Of a stretch of DNA of 64,000 bases, positions 27,838 to 36,378 are shown one piece after another (position 1 is the stretch's first letter; each line of letters opens with the position of its first letter). Made by a program: the position numbers and the translations under genes. The stretch is from Sphingobacterium sp. HMA12. Lineage in GTDB: Bacteria > Bacteroidota > Bacteroidia > Sphingobacteriales > Sphingobacteriaceae. The stretch covers positions 2,845,765 to 2,909,764 of the forward strand of contig NZ_BEYR01000001.1 in the NCBI RefSeq assembly GCF_002933815.1, read 5' to 3'. The notes under the pieces are model-generated. The model saw only the letters and a list, made by a program, of their open reading frames with translations, did not search any database and was not told the DNA's origin.

Positions 27838-28713
27838 ATGGCAGTATCCCTTACATCGGACAACGTGTATAAACAATATAATATTGATCTTTCCAAAAAG
27901 ATAGAAGGAATCGCTGTGCTCCAGCAGAAGCACGTCAATGGGCAAGCGTATTCGGAAAATCCCCGCCTGTTTGATGGATTGATTCTTGCATTTATGGTCA
28001 AAGGCTCCATGAAAGCCCGTATTCATTTCCTGGAACACGAGCTTTGTGCAGGCCAGATTGCTATTGTCCAACCTCAATTAATGCTAGAGACACTATCCAT
28101 GACGGAAAATGCGGAGATCATTACCGTCGGTCTTTCTGTGGATTTCATTTCGACATTTCCAATGCTACATGACTTTGTCATGAACAACCAGATTCGCTGG
28201 CAGCCTGTCCTGGGTCTTCAAGCCGAAGAAATGACAATAAAAAATGAATTGTTAAGTCTCATACAAAAGGTATTTCACAAAAATCAAAGTCCTAAAAAAA
28301 TCGAAATGCTACGGCATCTTGTCATTTCACTGATGAACCTGATCGCTGAGTCTTATCCCGCGCTAGCTGACCACAATAATCCCATAAAAAGCCGTACGCA
28401 TGAAATTATTGATGAGTTCTATCTATTAATTTCAAAATATGCCACCCAACAGCGTAGTGTTTATTTTTATGCAGAGAAACTCCATCTCACCCCGCAATAC
28501 CTCTCTACATTCCTCAAGCAAAAAACAGGAAAATCTATCTTACAATGGATTGATTATGTTACGCTCATGCATGCCAAAACCTTACTCAAATCAACCAGCT
28601 TGTCGATCAAACAGATCAGCAACAAGCTAAATTTTGATGAACCAAGCATCTTTTGCCGGTTCTTTAAACGTCTTTCCGGCACCTCACCCTCCGTATTTAG
28701 AAATCGAGGATAA
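27838..28713 (+). CDS. AraC-family transcriptional regulator
   Basis: The ATG at 27838 (MAVSLTSDNVYKQYN) is preferred over an in-frame TTG six bases upstream. This protein of about 291 aa has a cupin-like N-terminal sensing half (LFDGLILAFMVKGSMKARI, LCAGQIAIVQPQ). Its C-terminal AraC DNA-binding domain carries two helix-turn-helix units (YFYAEKLHLTPQYLSTFLKQKTGKS and SLSIKQISNKLNFDEPSIFCRFFKRLSGTSPSVFR). It precedes an MFS efflux gene on the same strand by 83 nt, so it may control the pump. The effector is unknown. Confidence 0.9.
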   Translation: MAVSLTSDNVYKQYNIDLSKKIEGIAVLQQKHVNGQAYSENPRLFDGLILAFMVKGSMKARIHFLEHELCAGQIAIVQPQLMLETLSMTENAEIITVGLSVDFISTFPMLHDFVMNNQIRWQPVLGLQAEEMTIKNELLSLIQKVFHKNQSPKKIEMLRHLVISLMNLIAESYPALADHNNPIKSRTHEIIDEFYLLISKYATQQRSVYFYAEKLHLTPQYLSTFLKQKTGKSILQWIDYVTLMHAKTLLKSTSLSIKQISNKLNFDEPSIFCRFFKRLSGTSPSVFRNRG

Positions 28714-28796
28714 TTACCTGACTAATCTTACAAATTGTACACAAAGACCATAAAAGTGTAAAAGATCTGTGCCCGATTGCGACCTACTTTTACAGC

Positions 28797-30017
28797 ATGA
28801 AAATCGCAACAAAAAAAGCAGCTATCGGTTTTATATTTGTGACCTTGCTGATCGACATTACAGGATGGGTAATCATACTTCCAGTGGTTCCCAAACTCAT
28901 TCAAGAACTTATACATGCGAATATCAGTGAAGCGGCGACCTATGGCGGATGGCTTGGTTTTGCCTATGCCTTTACGCAATTTTTATTTTCGCCTATCGTA
29001 GGTAACCTTAGCGATAGATACGGAAGGCGGCCAATTATTTTAATCTCACTTTTTGGGTTTGCCATAGACTATATTTTCCTGGCGCTAGCACCCACGACAG
29101 GCTGGTTATTTCTAGGAAGGATAATTGCTGGGGTTACAGGTGCCAGTATGTCGACCGCCAGTGCGTATATTGCAGACATATCAACAGATGAAGATCGGGT
29201 CAAAAACTTTGGAATGATCGGAGCCGCACTGGGCCTTGGTTTTGTCATTGGCCCCGTGATCGGCGGCCTGCTTGGGCAATTTGGGGCGAGGGTTCCATTC
29301 TACGCTGCAGCCGGCCTATGCCTATTGAATTTTAGTTATGGCTATTTTATCCTGCCTGAAAGTTTAGATAAGAAAAAACGGAGGCCTTTCAATTGGAAAC
29401 GTGCCAATCCAATCGGCTCCTTTAAATTTTTGGCGAGACATCCTAAGATCTCAGGCCTTGTGACGGCACTGGTATTGACTTACATCGGTGTCCACGCCGT
29501 ACAGAGCAACTGGCATTTTTTTACGATGTACAAATTTGGATGGAATGAGCAAATGGTGGGGTATTCGCTGGGCTTGCTCGGATTACTGTTAGGATTGGTG
29601 CAAGGAGTTCTGATACGATGGACGTCGCCAAAATTAGGAGAGCAACGAAGCATTTACTATGGTCTGCTATGTTACGCAATAGGTCTGCTTTTATTTGCGT
29701 TTGCCAGTGAAGGCTGGATGATGTTTGCTTTCCTAATCCCGTATAGTCTCGGCGGCATATGTGGCCCTGCCCTGCAATCGGTTATTACAAAAAATGTACC
29801 TGCAAATGCACAAGGAGAGCTCCAGGGAGCATTGACCAGTTTAGCGAGTGCGACAGCAATTGTAGGTCCTCCTGTCATGACCAATCTATTTTATTACTTT
29901 ACGCAGGATAGCGCTCCTTTCAAATTTACTGGAGCTCCCTTCTTTCTTGCCGCTCTATTAATGGCCACCAGCGTCGTAATCGTCGGTATCGCTTTAAAAA
30001 AAGATAATCATAAATAG
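28797..30017 (+). CDS. Tet(A)-like MFS efflux transporter
   Basis: This 406-aa protein has about twelve hydrophobic segments. Drug:H+ antiporter motif A appears after helix 2 (GNLSDRYGRRP), and the motif C-like glycine-rich helix 5 reads GLGFVIGPVIGGLLG. Residues LIDITGWVIILPVVPKLI and the SDEDRV-like loop (STDEDRVKNFG) resemble the chromosomal TCR/Tet MFS branch. It should expel a drug or metabolite across the inner membrane. Tetracycline resistance should not be assumed, because chromosomal relatives in this phylum are often silent. The upstream AraC gene is the likely regulator. Confidence 0.88.
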   Translation: MKIATKKAAIGFIFVTLLIDITGWVIILPVVPKLIQELIHANISEAATYGGWLGFAYAFTQFLFSPIVGNLSDRYGRRPIILISLFGFAIDYIFLALAPTTGWLFLGRIIAGVTGASMSTASAYIADISTDEDRVKNFGMIGAALGLGFVIGPVIGGLLGQFGARVPFYAAAGLCLLNFSYGYFILPESLDKKKRRPFNWKRANPIGSFKFLARHPKISGLVTALVLTYIGVHAVQSNWHFFTMYKFGWNEQMVGYSLGLLGLLLGLVQGVLIRWTSPKLGEQRSIYYGLLCYAIGLLLFAFASEGWMMFAFLIPYSLGGICGPALQSVITKNVPANAQGELQGALTSLASATAIVGPPVMTNLFYYFTQDSAPFKFTGAPFFLAALLMATSVVIVGIALKKDNHK

Positions 30018-30049
30018 GGGTAATCTTTATTTTATCCGTTTTAGTTTAC

Positions 30050-30192
30050 TGCCTTGAATAGGGATTTCATTATTCAACAGGAAGTAAGGAAGCTTATTGA
30101 TAGGCTACCGTCCAAAAAAGGAAAGCTATGCGTTTGAAAGTTTATTTGAGATACTGACAGAACAGCAGAATTCCATTTTAGAAAACTTCTAA
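30050..30192 (+). pseudogene. C-terminal relic of an unknown gene, frameshifted at an A-run
   Basis: One frame reads LNRDFIIQQEVRKLIDRLPSKK up to an AAAAAA run at about 30114. The frame one base away continues ESYAFESLFEILTEQQNSILENF and ends in TAA at 30190. Removing one A joins them into a plausible helical C-terminus of about 45 aa. I do not recognise the family and there is no start. It could be chance, but the join at a homopolymer is typical of a decayed gene. Confidence 0.3.
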
Positions 30193-30288
30193 ATCCGGGG
30201 AGAGGTCAAAATGCGCCAACTCACAATTTTGTTCGTTATTGTATATGGGGAGATACATATTGAAATTTGATCATCAAAAATTTGCAAT

Positions 30289-31431
30289 ATGAAAGAACCA
30301 GAAACAAAAAAACAAAAACCGAGAGCCCGAGATCTAGGAATCCAATTTGATGGATCTACTGGCAAAAACAATGCGATAACTGATGTAGCCGGTGTTGAAG
30401 TTGGATACAGTACTATTATTGTTGATGGAAACAGCAAATCAATCGGTGCGGGACCTGTGAGAACCGGGGTTACGGCTATCTTTCCCACAGGAAAAGCAAA
30501 AAAATTCAATCCGGTATATGCCAATTGGCATAGTTTAAATGGAAATGGTGAAATGACTGGAACTACCTGGATCACTGAATCGGGTTTTCTTGAATCGCCT
30601 ATCATGCTGACCAATTCTAATAGCATTGGAATAGTACTAGATGCTGTATTAAAATGGTATGTGAAAACCGACTGGCATAAAACGGAAGATTGGTGGTATA
30701 CTTATCCAGTTGTTGCCGAAACCTACGATGGCTTTCTCAATGATATCTATGGTTTCCACGTTAAAGAAAAACATGTATTGGAAGCTATTGATAACGCGAG
30801 TTCAGGAAAACTAGCGGAAGGCAATGTCGGTGGTGGAACCGGAATGATGAGTTTTGGATTCAAGGGAGGAACCGGAACTTCCTCAAGAATTGCGCATATA
30901 AAAGATGACATTTTTACCGTTGGCGCTCTGGTACAATCTAACTTTGGCATCAAAAAAAATCTGACCATTTCCGGAGTGCCTGTTGGTTTGGAATTGCTTA
31001 ACGTAGGCAATGCTGTTTTCAATGGCCCATTAACATCTAGAAGACGGGAAGGTGACGGCTCCATCATCGTCATCATAGCAACAGATGCACCACTGTTGCC
31101 TCATCAGTTAAAGAAAATTGCACAAAGGGTAAGTCTCGGTATAGGAGCCGTGGGCGGAATAGGTGCTAATGGCTCGGGAGAAATCTTTTTAGCATTTTCT
31201 ACCGCAAACGAAAACGCTTTTGACAGAAACTGCAATATACTTGCTGAATCATTGTCGAATGATCAGTTAACGCCACTTTTTGAGGCAACTGTCCAAGCTG
31301 TAGAAGAAGCTATCATTAATGCGATGATTGCTGCCGAAACAATGGTAGGAATCAACGGAAATATCGCTTATGGCCTTTCTCATGACCTCCTAACAGATAC
31401 TTTACGAAAGTATAACCGGCTAAACAGCTAA
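30289..31431 (+). CDS. P1-family (DmpA-type) self-processing aminopeptidase
   Basis: The 380-aa sequence shows the DmpA signatures: ARDLGIQFDGSTGKNNAITDVAGVEVGYST at the start, VRTGVTAIFP, GNVGGGTGMMSFGFKGGTGTSSR and the autocleavage/nucleophile site GDGSIIVIIATDAPL (Ser at about 258). The C-terminal GIGANGSGEIFLAFSTAN follows. Family S58 members cleave themselves before this Ser and then act as N-terminal-nucleophile aminopeptidases or D-aminopeptidases/beta-aminopeptidases. No signal peptide is seen, so it is probably cytoplasmic. It is a single gene between the MFS pump and the convergent EamA exporter. The start at 30289 fits the family N-terminus. Confidence 0.9.
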   Translation: MKEPETKKQKPRARDLGIQFDGSTGKNNAITDVAGVEVGYSTIIVDGNSKSIGAGPVRTGVTAIFPTGKAKKFNPVYANWHSLNGNGEMTGTTWITESGFLESPIMLTNSNSIGIVLDAVLKWYVKTDWHKTEDWWYTYPVVAETYDGFLNDIYGFHVKEKHVLEAIDNASSGKLAEGNVGGGTGMMSFGFKGGTGTSSRIAHIKDDIFTVGALVQSNFGIKKNLTISGVPVGLELLNVGNAVFNGPLTSRRREGDGSIIVIIATDAPLLPHQLKKIAQRVSLGIGAVGGIGANGSGEIFLAFSTANENAFDRNCNILAESLSNDQLTPLFEATVQAVEEAIINAMIAAETMVGINGNIAYGLSHDLLTDTLRKYNRLNS

Positions 31432-31495
31432 GAATAATATCAAATTGGAACGCACGATGGCATTCGAGCATATCTTGTAGGAAGTAGCTCAATAA

Positions 31496-32347
31496 TTACT
31501 TTGCAGATGTAATAGTTGACCCTATGCTTGCTGCGATGACCAACAGGACAGAAATGATTTGGAGGGAACTTAGATGCTCGCTTAAAAACAACAAACCAGA
31601 TAATGCCGCCAATGCAGGATGCAGACTCATCAGTATACTATAAGTTTGTGAAGACACTTTTTTGAATGCTTTCATATCCAAGCTAAAAGGAATCGCACTA
31701 GAAAGCAGAGCGACACAGATTCCCAATAAGAGCCATTTCATATTTAACTTTACAAAAAAACCATCATTTAAACCAAAGGGAAGAACAAGTAGAAAAGCAA
31801 AAGCCATTCCTAGGGCAACAGCATCTATAGAATCCATCCTGTGTGAGACTAGCTTCCCACACAGGATATATCCTGCCCAAAATGCACCCGCCAAAACAGC
31901 AAGCAATATTCCCATAAGGCTTACACCACTGGAATGGTTCCAGGGGGCAATAAATACAATCCCTAGTACAGCTAATCCCGCCCAAATAAAATCGGTATAC
32001 TTTCTGGATAACATCATGGCCAAGGTCAAGGGCCCTACGAATTCAATTGTTGTGCCCAATCCCATAGGGATAAGTTTTATAGCATAATAAAATGACAGAT
32101 TCATTCCTGCCAGGCAGGCTCCATAAAGCAGGCACAATACATAATCTGATTTTTTACGTCCCCATATTTTAACCCTGAAAAGAATCAAAAGTATAAGCGA
32201 TGCAATTCCTAATCTTAGACTTACTGTCCCGCCGGGTCCTAATACGGGAAATAAAAACTTAGCAATTGCAGTACCTGACTGCACACATAGCATTGCCAAA
32301 ACAATAAGATAAATAGCATATGAATGCTGGTTTTCATTTTTTATCAT
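31496..32347 (-). CDS. EamA-family inner-membrane exporter (RhtA-like)
   Basis: The ATG at 32345-32347 (MIKNENQHSYAIYL) gives a 283-aa protein with ten hydrophobic helices; the open frame upstream adds 26 residues that run into the divergent regulatory region. Paired EamA repeats are visible, with QSGTAIAKFLFPVLGPGGTVSLRLG in the first and GILLAVLAGAFWAGYILCGKLV in the second, the latter pattern typical of RhtA-type amino-acid or threonine/homoserine exporters. It is divergent from an HxlR regulator 68 nt away, with a direct repeat between them. It converges on the P1 peptidase. The substrate is probably a small amino-acid-like metabolite; this is inference. Confidence 0.87.
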   Translation of the reverse strand: MIKNENQHSYAIYLIVLAMLCVQSGTAIAKFLFPVLGPGGTVSLRLGIASLILLILFRVKIWGRKKSDYVLCLLYGACLAGMNLSFYYAIKLIPMGLGTTIEFVGPLTLAMMLSRKYTDFIWAGLAVLGIVFIAPWNHSSGVSLMGILLAVLAGAFWAGYILCGKLVSHRMDSIDAVALGMAFAFLLVLPFGLNDGFFVKLNMKWLLLGICVALLSSAIPFSLDMKAFKKVSSQTYSILMSLHPALAALSGLLFLSEHLSSLQIISVLLVIAASIGSTITSAK

Positions 32348-32370
32348 GATCGGTAATTGTAACTTTATAC

Positions 32371-32389
32371 CAAAGTTGCCACAAAGTTG
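32371..32389. promoter_or_regulatory. Tandem CAAAGTTG repeat in the eamA/hxlR divergent promoter
   Basis: CAAAGTTG occurs at 32371-32378 and again at 32382-32389, an 11-nt period that places both on one face of the helix. On the minus strand the unit CAACTTTG also resembles a -7 element for the exporter gene. It is a good candidate operator for the HxlR protein. Confidence 0.5.
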
Positions 32390-32424
32390 ACCAGTGGGCA
32401 ATAACGAACTAAATTGTGAGTACA

Positions 32425-32796
32425 ATGAAAAAAGAAAATTCCACGAATAGCTTGAATGAAAGATACCTGTTAAACACCTGTGACTTCAACTATGTCCTGC
32501 AATTGATTGGTGGCAGATGGAAATCACAGATCATTTTTTCAATTGCCCATGGCAATAACAGATTCAGCTTGATTAAGCAGGATCTCGATAACATATCCGA
32601 TCAGGTACTGGGAAGACAGTTGCGGAGCTTAGAAATTGAAGGAATTATTGAGAAATCGGAAATACCTTTCAGTATCCCAAAAGGTATTCAATACAACTTC
32701 ACCGAGAAGGCCGATTCGCTGATCCCTCTTTTACGCGAACTCTGCCAGTGGGGCGGACAACACAAAAGACCGTTAGACCCCATCAAGATATGTTAA
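32425..32796 (+). CDS. HxlR-family winged-helix transcriptional regulator
   Basis: The protein of about 123 aa has the HxlR core: CDFNYVLQLIGGRWKSQIIFSIAHG, RFSLIKQDLDNISDQVLGRQLRSLEIEGIIEK (recognition helix and wing) and YNFTEKADSLIPLLRELCQWG. The ATG at 32425 is preferred over an in-frame GTG at 32416. A Cys sits at the start of the core (NTCDFNY); in several HxlR proteins such an N-terminal Cys senses electrophiles or oxidants, which may apply here. It is divergent from the EamA exporter and most likely controls it. Confidence 0.9.
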   Translation: MKKENSTNSLNERYLLNTCDFNYVLQLIGGRWKSQIIFSIAHGNNRFSLIKQDLDNISDQVLGRQLRSLEIEGIIEKSEIPFSIPKGIQYNFTEKADSLIPLLRELCQWGGQHKRPLDPIKIC

Positions 32797-32847
32797 CACC
32801 GAAAAAAGACCAGACAGTAAAGTCCAGGCTAAGAAATGCATATTGAA

Positions 32848-33978
32848 TTAGGATTTATCGGCCAATAGGATGTCCACAATATGGAAGTAAACTTGCTGGA
32901 TATCTATGTTATCGCTATTACTGAGTATGATGATTCCAAGTTTCCGTTCAGGAAGCAATGAAAGTATGCTTCTGTAGCCGATATCACCACCTTCATGTGC
33001 GTAATTCATATAACCTTTATAGGGGTAAATAAACCAGCACAAACCCATCGATAGCCCTTGACCAGGATCCACTGTAACTGTCGGACTTGTCATCGTCCTG
33101 AAAGTAGAAGGACTTATGATCTGTGTGTTTTTATATTTTCCTTCGTACATATTGGCGATCGCCCAATGTGAAAGTTCTGCAATATTTGAGGTTAACGTTG
33201 AACTGGGTGCGTGCTTTCGATTATATGGGTACACGGCACTTACTGTTTGCGGGTTACCCGTGTGTGCTGAGGTTTGCAAATCCTTTCTCATCTCCGGATA
33301 ATAAAAACTGCTTCCGTTCATCCCAAGTGGAGTTAGCACATTATCCTTTTCATATTTTTCAAAACTCATTCCAGAAACTTTCGCAACTAAATCACCTAAT
33401 ACATCAAAAGCTATATTACTGTAATAATAGGTGGATCCAGGATCACTAAGCAGTACTGAATCGGCCAGACGACGTGTATACCGTTCTAATGCCTCGGCAT
33501 CAGATTCTGCTTTTTCCCATTCATAATCTGTAACATCTGGTATACCAGAGGTATGATTTAGCATCTGTTTTATGGTGATGTTTTTGTAACGGGGATCTTT
33601 CATTTTGAAATAAGGAAGATAATTTATCAGCGGCTTATTGATATCAATCTTTCCCTTTTCGGCCAGTTGCATGACGGCTGTTGCCGTAAATGTTTTAGAA
33701 ACCGAAGCGACATGGAAAAAATGTGCGTTGGTTAATTGCTCTCCTGTCTGTACATTAGCAACGCCAAAACTTTTGGAGTAGGCGACTTCTTGCCCATTGG
33801 TAATCGCTATGGAGATACCAGAAATCCCGGCACTATCCACTAAAGATCCAATGTAAGCATCTATTTGTCGAAAAGTATCCGCATCGTCTTTGATGGGAGG
33901 ATCTGCTTTTTTACATCCAACTATCGTTATCAAAAGGCATGTAACGATCCATAAGCTATTTTTTGCTGCTTTTATCAT
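32848..33978 (-). CDS. Serine beta-lactamase-like hydrolase lipoprotein (class C/PBP4* fold)
   Basis: This 376-aa protein has lipobox IVGC at residues 19-22. Catalytic motifs are intact: SVSK (S92, K95), YYSN (Tyr of the YxN motif) and HEGGD near the C-terminus (the KTG-equivalent HxG). PDPG-like and LNHTSGIPD loops are typical of PF00144. Such proteins act as D-aminopeptidases, esterases or carboxypeptidases on the cell surface; true beta-lactam hydrolysis is uncommon. It is monocistronic and convergent with the HxlR gene. Contrast with the decayed relative at 18404-19354. Confidence 0.9.
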   Translation of the reverse strand: MIKAAKNSLWIVTCLLITIVGCKKADPPIKDDADTFRQIDAYIGSLVDSAGISGISIAITNGQEVAYSKSFGVANVQTGEQLTNAHFFHVASVSKTFTATAVMQLAEKGKIDINKPLINYLPYFKMKDPRYKNITIKQMLNHTSGIPDVTDYEWEKAESDAEALERYTRRLADSVLLSDPGSTYYYSNIAFDVLGDLVAKVSGMSFEKYEKDNVLTPLGMNGSSFYYPEMRKDLQTSAHTGNPQTVSAVYPYNRKHAPSSTLTSNIAELSHWAIANMYEGKYKNTQIISPSTFRTMTSPTVTVDPGQGLSMGLCWFIYPYKGYMNYAHEGGDIGYRSILSLLPERKLGIIILSNSDNIDIQQVYFHIVDILLADKS

Positions 33979-34180
33979 GTGTGTTTATTAATTAGACAAC
34001 TTCAAACCTTTTTACCCTGACAAAGTCTAGAAAAATTAAAAAGATGCTAGTGATATGGATAAATAACTAGCATCTCTAAGATTCCGTATTCGTTATTTGT
34101 CGTATCCGTAAATGATTTTCCCAATAGCGAAAGGACGAGTAGATACGTTGGAATCTGAACGACGATTGTATGTTGATTTC
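33979..34180. other. Intergenic region upstream of the serine hydrolase
   Basis: I see no gene and no clear promoter in this stretch. Together with the relic and IS-like scar to its right it forms a gene-poor gap of about 840 nt. Confidence 0.4.
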
Positions 34181-34444
34181 TCACATCTTTAATTTTGTGT
34201 AAAAAAGAAGCGGAATAGTAAAATCTCCAAGATCCAATTCTACATTCAGTTGATTGATATCTTTAGTTGAGTTGAACGAATAAACTAATCCTCCTGTAAA
34301 ATCTTTGTTTATCGTCTGAACATTCCCTAAAAATTTAGCATAAGAAATATCTAAGCTCATCTCTTTTAGTCCTTGCAGACCTGGACCCGAAATGATAAAA
34401 CCTCCTGATCCCTGATAGTCCAGTCCCCCATTTTGACGCTTCTA
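34181..34444 (-). pseudogene. C-terminal relic of a beta-rich protein
   Basis: An open minus-strand frame of about 87 codons without a start ends in TGA at 34181-34183. It reads QNGGLDYQGSGGFIISGPGLQGL ... GGLVYSFNSTKDINQLNVELDLGDFTIPLLFYTKLKM. The alternation of hydrophobic and polar residues looks like beta strands of an outer-membrane or secreted protein. The preceding codon is TAG and no ATG lies near, so the N-terminal part is gone. I do not recognise the family. Confidence 0.4.
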
Positions 34445-34737
34445 AATTTAATGTCTGCAGAAAGTGGAGAAATGGTTGTGAAGCCTTGCCATGCTATCAT
34501 CAGTACGCACAATACCCGTAATGCTATTGATAAAAACCGGATAGACTTTATTTCAAAAACGGCACCAGAAAGAATCTGTGATGAAATCTGTGCTGTACTA
34601 ATAGAGCTTTACATTGGGCTATGAACACCTTCCATTTTTTGGCTATTAGAAAGCGATCACCTTTTTTTCAATAAAAAATAGTAAGCCAAAATAAAGGCTT
34701 CTAAATTTCTTCAAAATCTGGTACTAGTTTTATTGTG

Positions 34738-34813
34738 GCATCTAAAATCATGCTGGCCCAAAAATTTGAATTTTGGGCTAGTTCAGAACAGGGGGCCACT
34801 AAAATTATGCTAG
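34738..34813. repeat. Imperfect direct repeat flanking a hairpin, possible IS scar
   Basis: Two 19-nt copies (34738-34756 and 34795-34813, sharing CTAAAAT-ATGCT, 15 of 19 matching by eye) flank an 8-bp stem (GCCCAAAA at 34756-34763 and TTTTGGGC at 34771-34778). The unit ends 3 nt before the PAP2 start codon. It looks like debris of a mobile element, but no transposase remnant is present. Confidence 0.35.
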
Positions 34814-34816
34814 ATA

Positions 34817-35392
34817 ATGGAATTAAATAGTTTGTCTGTATTAGACAGAAATATTGTAGAATGGATGAATCAGCATCGCATTCCTTCTTTGGATACCTTT
34901 TTCATTTTTATGACCGATACTGTATTTGCTGTGCCTGTACTAATGGCATTATTGCTAATTTGGGTTTTGTTCTTCAAAGTGGATAACAAATTGAAGGTGA
35001 GATCAATTCAGGCCATACTAACATTTTCATGCAATACAATTGTGGTCACTGTGCTAAAATATGCAATTGGCAGACAAAGGCCATATATTAATGACCAGTT
35101 AATTACCAAAGTGACATCCGGAGGAAGTCCTTCCTTTCCGTCTGGCCATACGGCAGATGCATTCATCGTAGCGATGATAATCTCGCAATTATTTCCTACA
35201 AAATTGGGGCTAAAATTGATAATATGGTTATGGGCTATAACGATAGCATACACAAGAATTGCGCTAGGGGTTCACTATTTAAGTGACGTATTGGGATCTG
35301 TGATCATAAGTTATTTGATCGCTATTTCCTTAAATAGGCTTTTCAGGAACAAATGCTGTAGAATGGTTGATATCAAATACATCCCTAAATAG
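34817..35392 (+). CDS. PAP2-family membrane phosphatase
   Basis: This 191-aa protein has about five or six hydrophobic helices and the complete three-part phosphatase signature: KYAIGRQRP (C1), PSFPSGHTA (C2, catalytic His) and RIALGVHYLSDVLGS (C3, nucleophile His). It is an inner-membrane lipid phosphatase with the active site on the periplasmic face; candidates are undecaprenyl-pyrophosphate or phosphatidylglycerol-phosphate phosphatase. It differs from BacA. No promoter is evident: a repeat/hairpin scar abuts the start codon, which is unusual and may affect expression. Confidence 0.9.
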   Translation: MELNSLSVLDRNIVEWMNQHRIPSLDTFFIFMTDTVFAVPVLMALLLIWVLFFKVDNKLKVRSIQAILTFSCNTIVVTVLKYAIGRQRPYINDQLITKVTSGGSPSFPSGHTADAFIVAMIISQLFPTKLGLKLIIWLWAITIAYTRIALGVHYLSDVLGSVIISYLIAISLNRLFRNKCCRMVDIKYIPK

Positions 35393-35511
35393 CATAGTTT
35401 TAATTCTAATAGCTATATTATACAAATAAAAAACCTATTTTTAAGCTGTATTTTCTTAACAAGAAGAAAACAAAAAATAATAATCTAAATCTATAAAACT
35501 AAATTTTAAAC

Positions 35512-36294
35512 ATGGTCAGATCTATGAACCCGGGACATTGGGTGTTGATCCTATTGATTTTTATCAGTAGTCAATCCAGCTGTTTTGCCCGCGCAGCAAC
35601 TACTTATTTCCAATTGAAAGTATATCACTTCCAAACCACGGACCAAGAACAGGTAATCGATCGTTTTCTTGAAAAAGCCTACTTGCCAGCGATGCACAAA
35701 TTAGGCTTTAAAGAAATTGCTGTTTTCAAACCGATTGATAATAAGGACAAAGCAGATAAATTGGTTTATGTATTCAGTTCATCGCCTAATCTTGAAAAAT
35801 ATGCAAGTCTTGATGTAGATATTTTAAAAGATAAACAGTATTTAGAGTCGGGAAAGGAGTACTTAGAAGCCGCATATAACCGTGCACCGTATTCAAGGAT
35901 TGAAACGATTTTAATGAAAGCCTTTGCGGGGATGCCATCTCTTTCTCTTCCAAAATTAACTACGGACAAACGTGAACGTGTATACGAATTGAGGAGTTAT
36001 GAAGGTCCAACGGAAAAATTATCTGCAAATAAAATCTCCATGTTTAATAATGGTGAGATCGATATCTTTAAAAAACTGAATTTTAATGCCGTTTTTTATG
36101 GTCAAGTTATTGCGGGCAGCACGATGCCGAATTTAATTTATCTGACGACTTTTGAAAATATGACAGAACGTGATGCACATTGGAAAGCTTTTGGACCTTT
36201 GTATAAACCAATGGCTGAACTGCCGCAATACCAGAATAACGTTTCTAAAAACGTAACCACTCTTTGTACGCCAACAGATTATTCAGATATATAA
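35512..36294 (+). CDS. NIPSNAP-family exported protein
   Basis: This 260-aa protein has an N-terminal signal sequence (WVLILLIFISSQSSCFARA). It then carries two ferredoxin-like NIPSNAP repeats, at about 32-105 (FQLKVYHFQTTDQEQVIDRFLEKAYLPAMHKLGF) and 155-255 (VYELRSYEGPTEKLSANKISMFNNGEIDIFKKLNF ... IYLTTFENMTERDAHWKAFG). The family has no defined catalytic role in bacteria; members occur near oxidoreductases and sugar-catabolic genes. It stands alone between PAP2 and the convergent DJ-1 gene. The ATG at 35512 is the first in frame; the Met four codons downstream is an alternative. Confidence 0.85.
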   Translation: MVRSMNPGHWVLILLIFISSQSSCFARAATTYFQLKVYHFQTTDQEQVIDRFLEKAYLPAMHKLGFKEIAVFKPIDNKDKADKLVYVFSSSPNLEKYASLDVDILKDKQYLESGKEYLEAAYNRAPYSRIETILMKAFAGMPSLSLPKLTTDKRERVYELRSYEGPTEKLSANKISMFNNGEIDIFKKLNFNAVFYGQVIAGSTMPNLIYLTTFENMTERDAHWKAFGPLYKPMAELPQYQNNVSKNVTTLCTPTDYSDI

Positions 36295-36378
36295 TGAAAA
36301 TAAATAATATTGCAGCCTTGCCTCCTTAGGCGATGGAAACTCGGTCGATTTTAGCCCTTTTAATGATCCACCCCACCA

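Noticed and set aside
28714..28796. Inverted repeat GTAAAAG / CTTTTAC before the MFS gene as an operator
   Set aside because: Seven-base arms about 25 nt apart in AT-rich DNA occur easily by chance.
28797..30017. Acquired tetracycline-resistance determinant
   Set aside because: No mobile element or conjugative genes nearby; the sequence fits chromosomal Tet-like MFS proteins, so resistance is not claimed.
34433..34624. 63-codon plus-strand frame
   Set aside because: Random-looking sequence with no start context; it lies beside an antisense relic and an IS-like scar.
36295..36378. Weak inverted repeat (GCCT...AGGC) between the NIPSNAP and DJ-1 genes as a terminator
   Set aside because: Only four base pairs in the stem, too weak to support.
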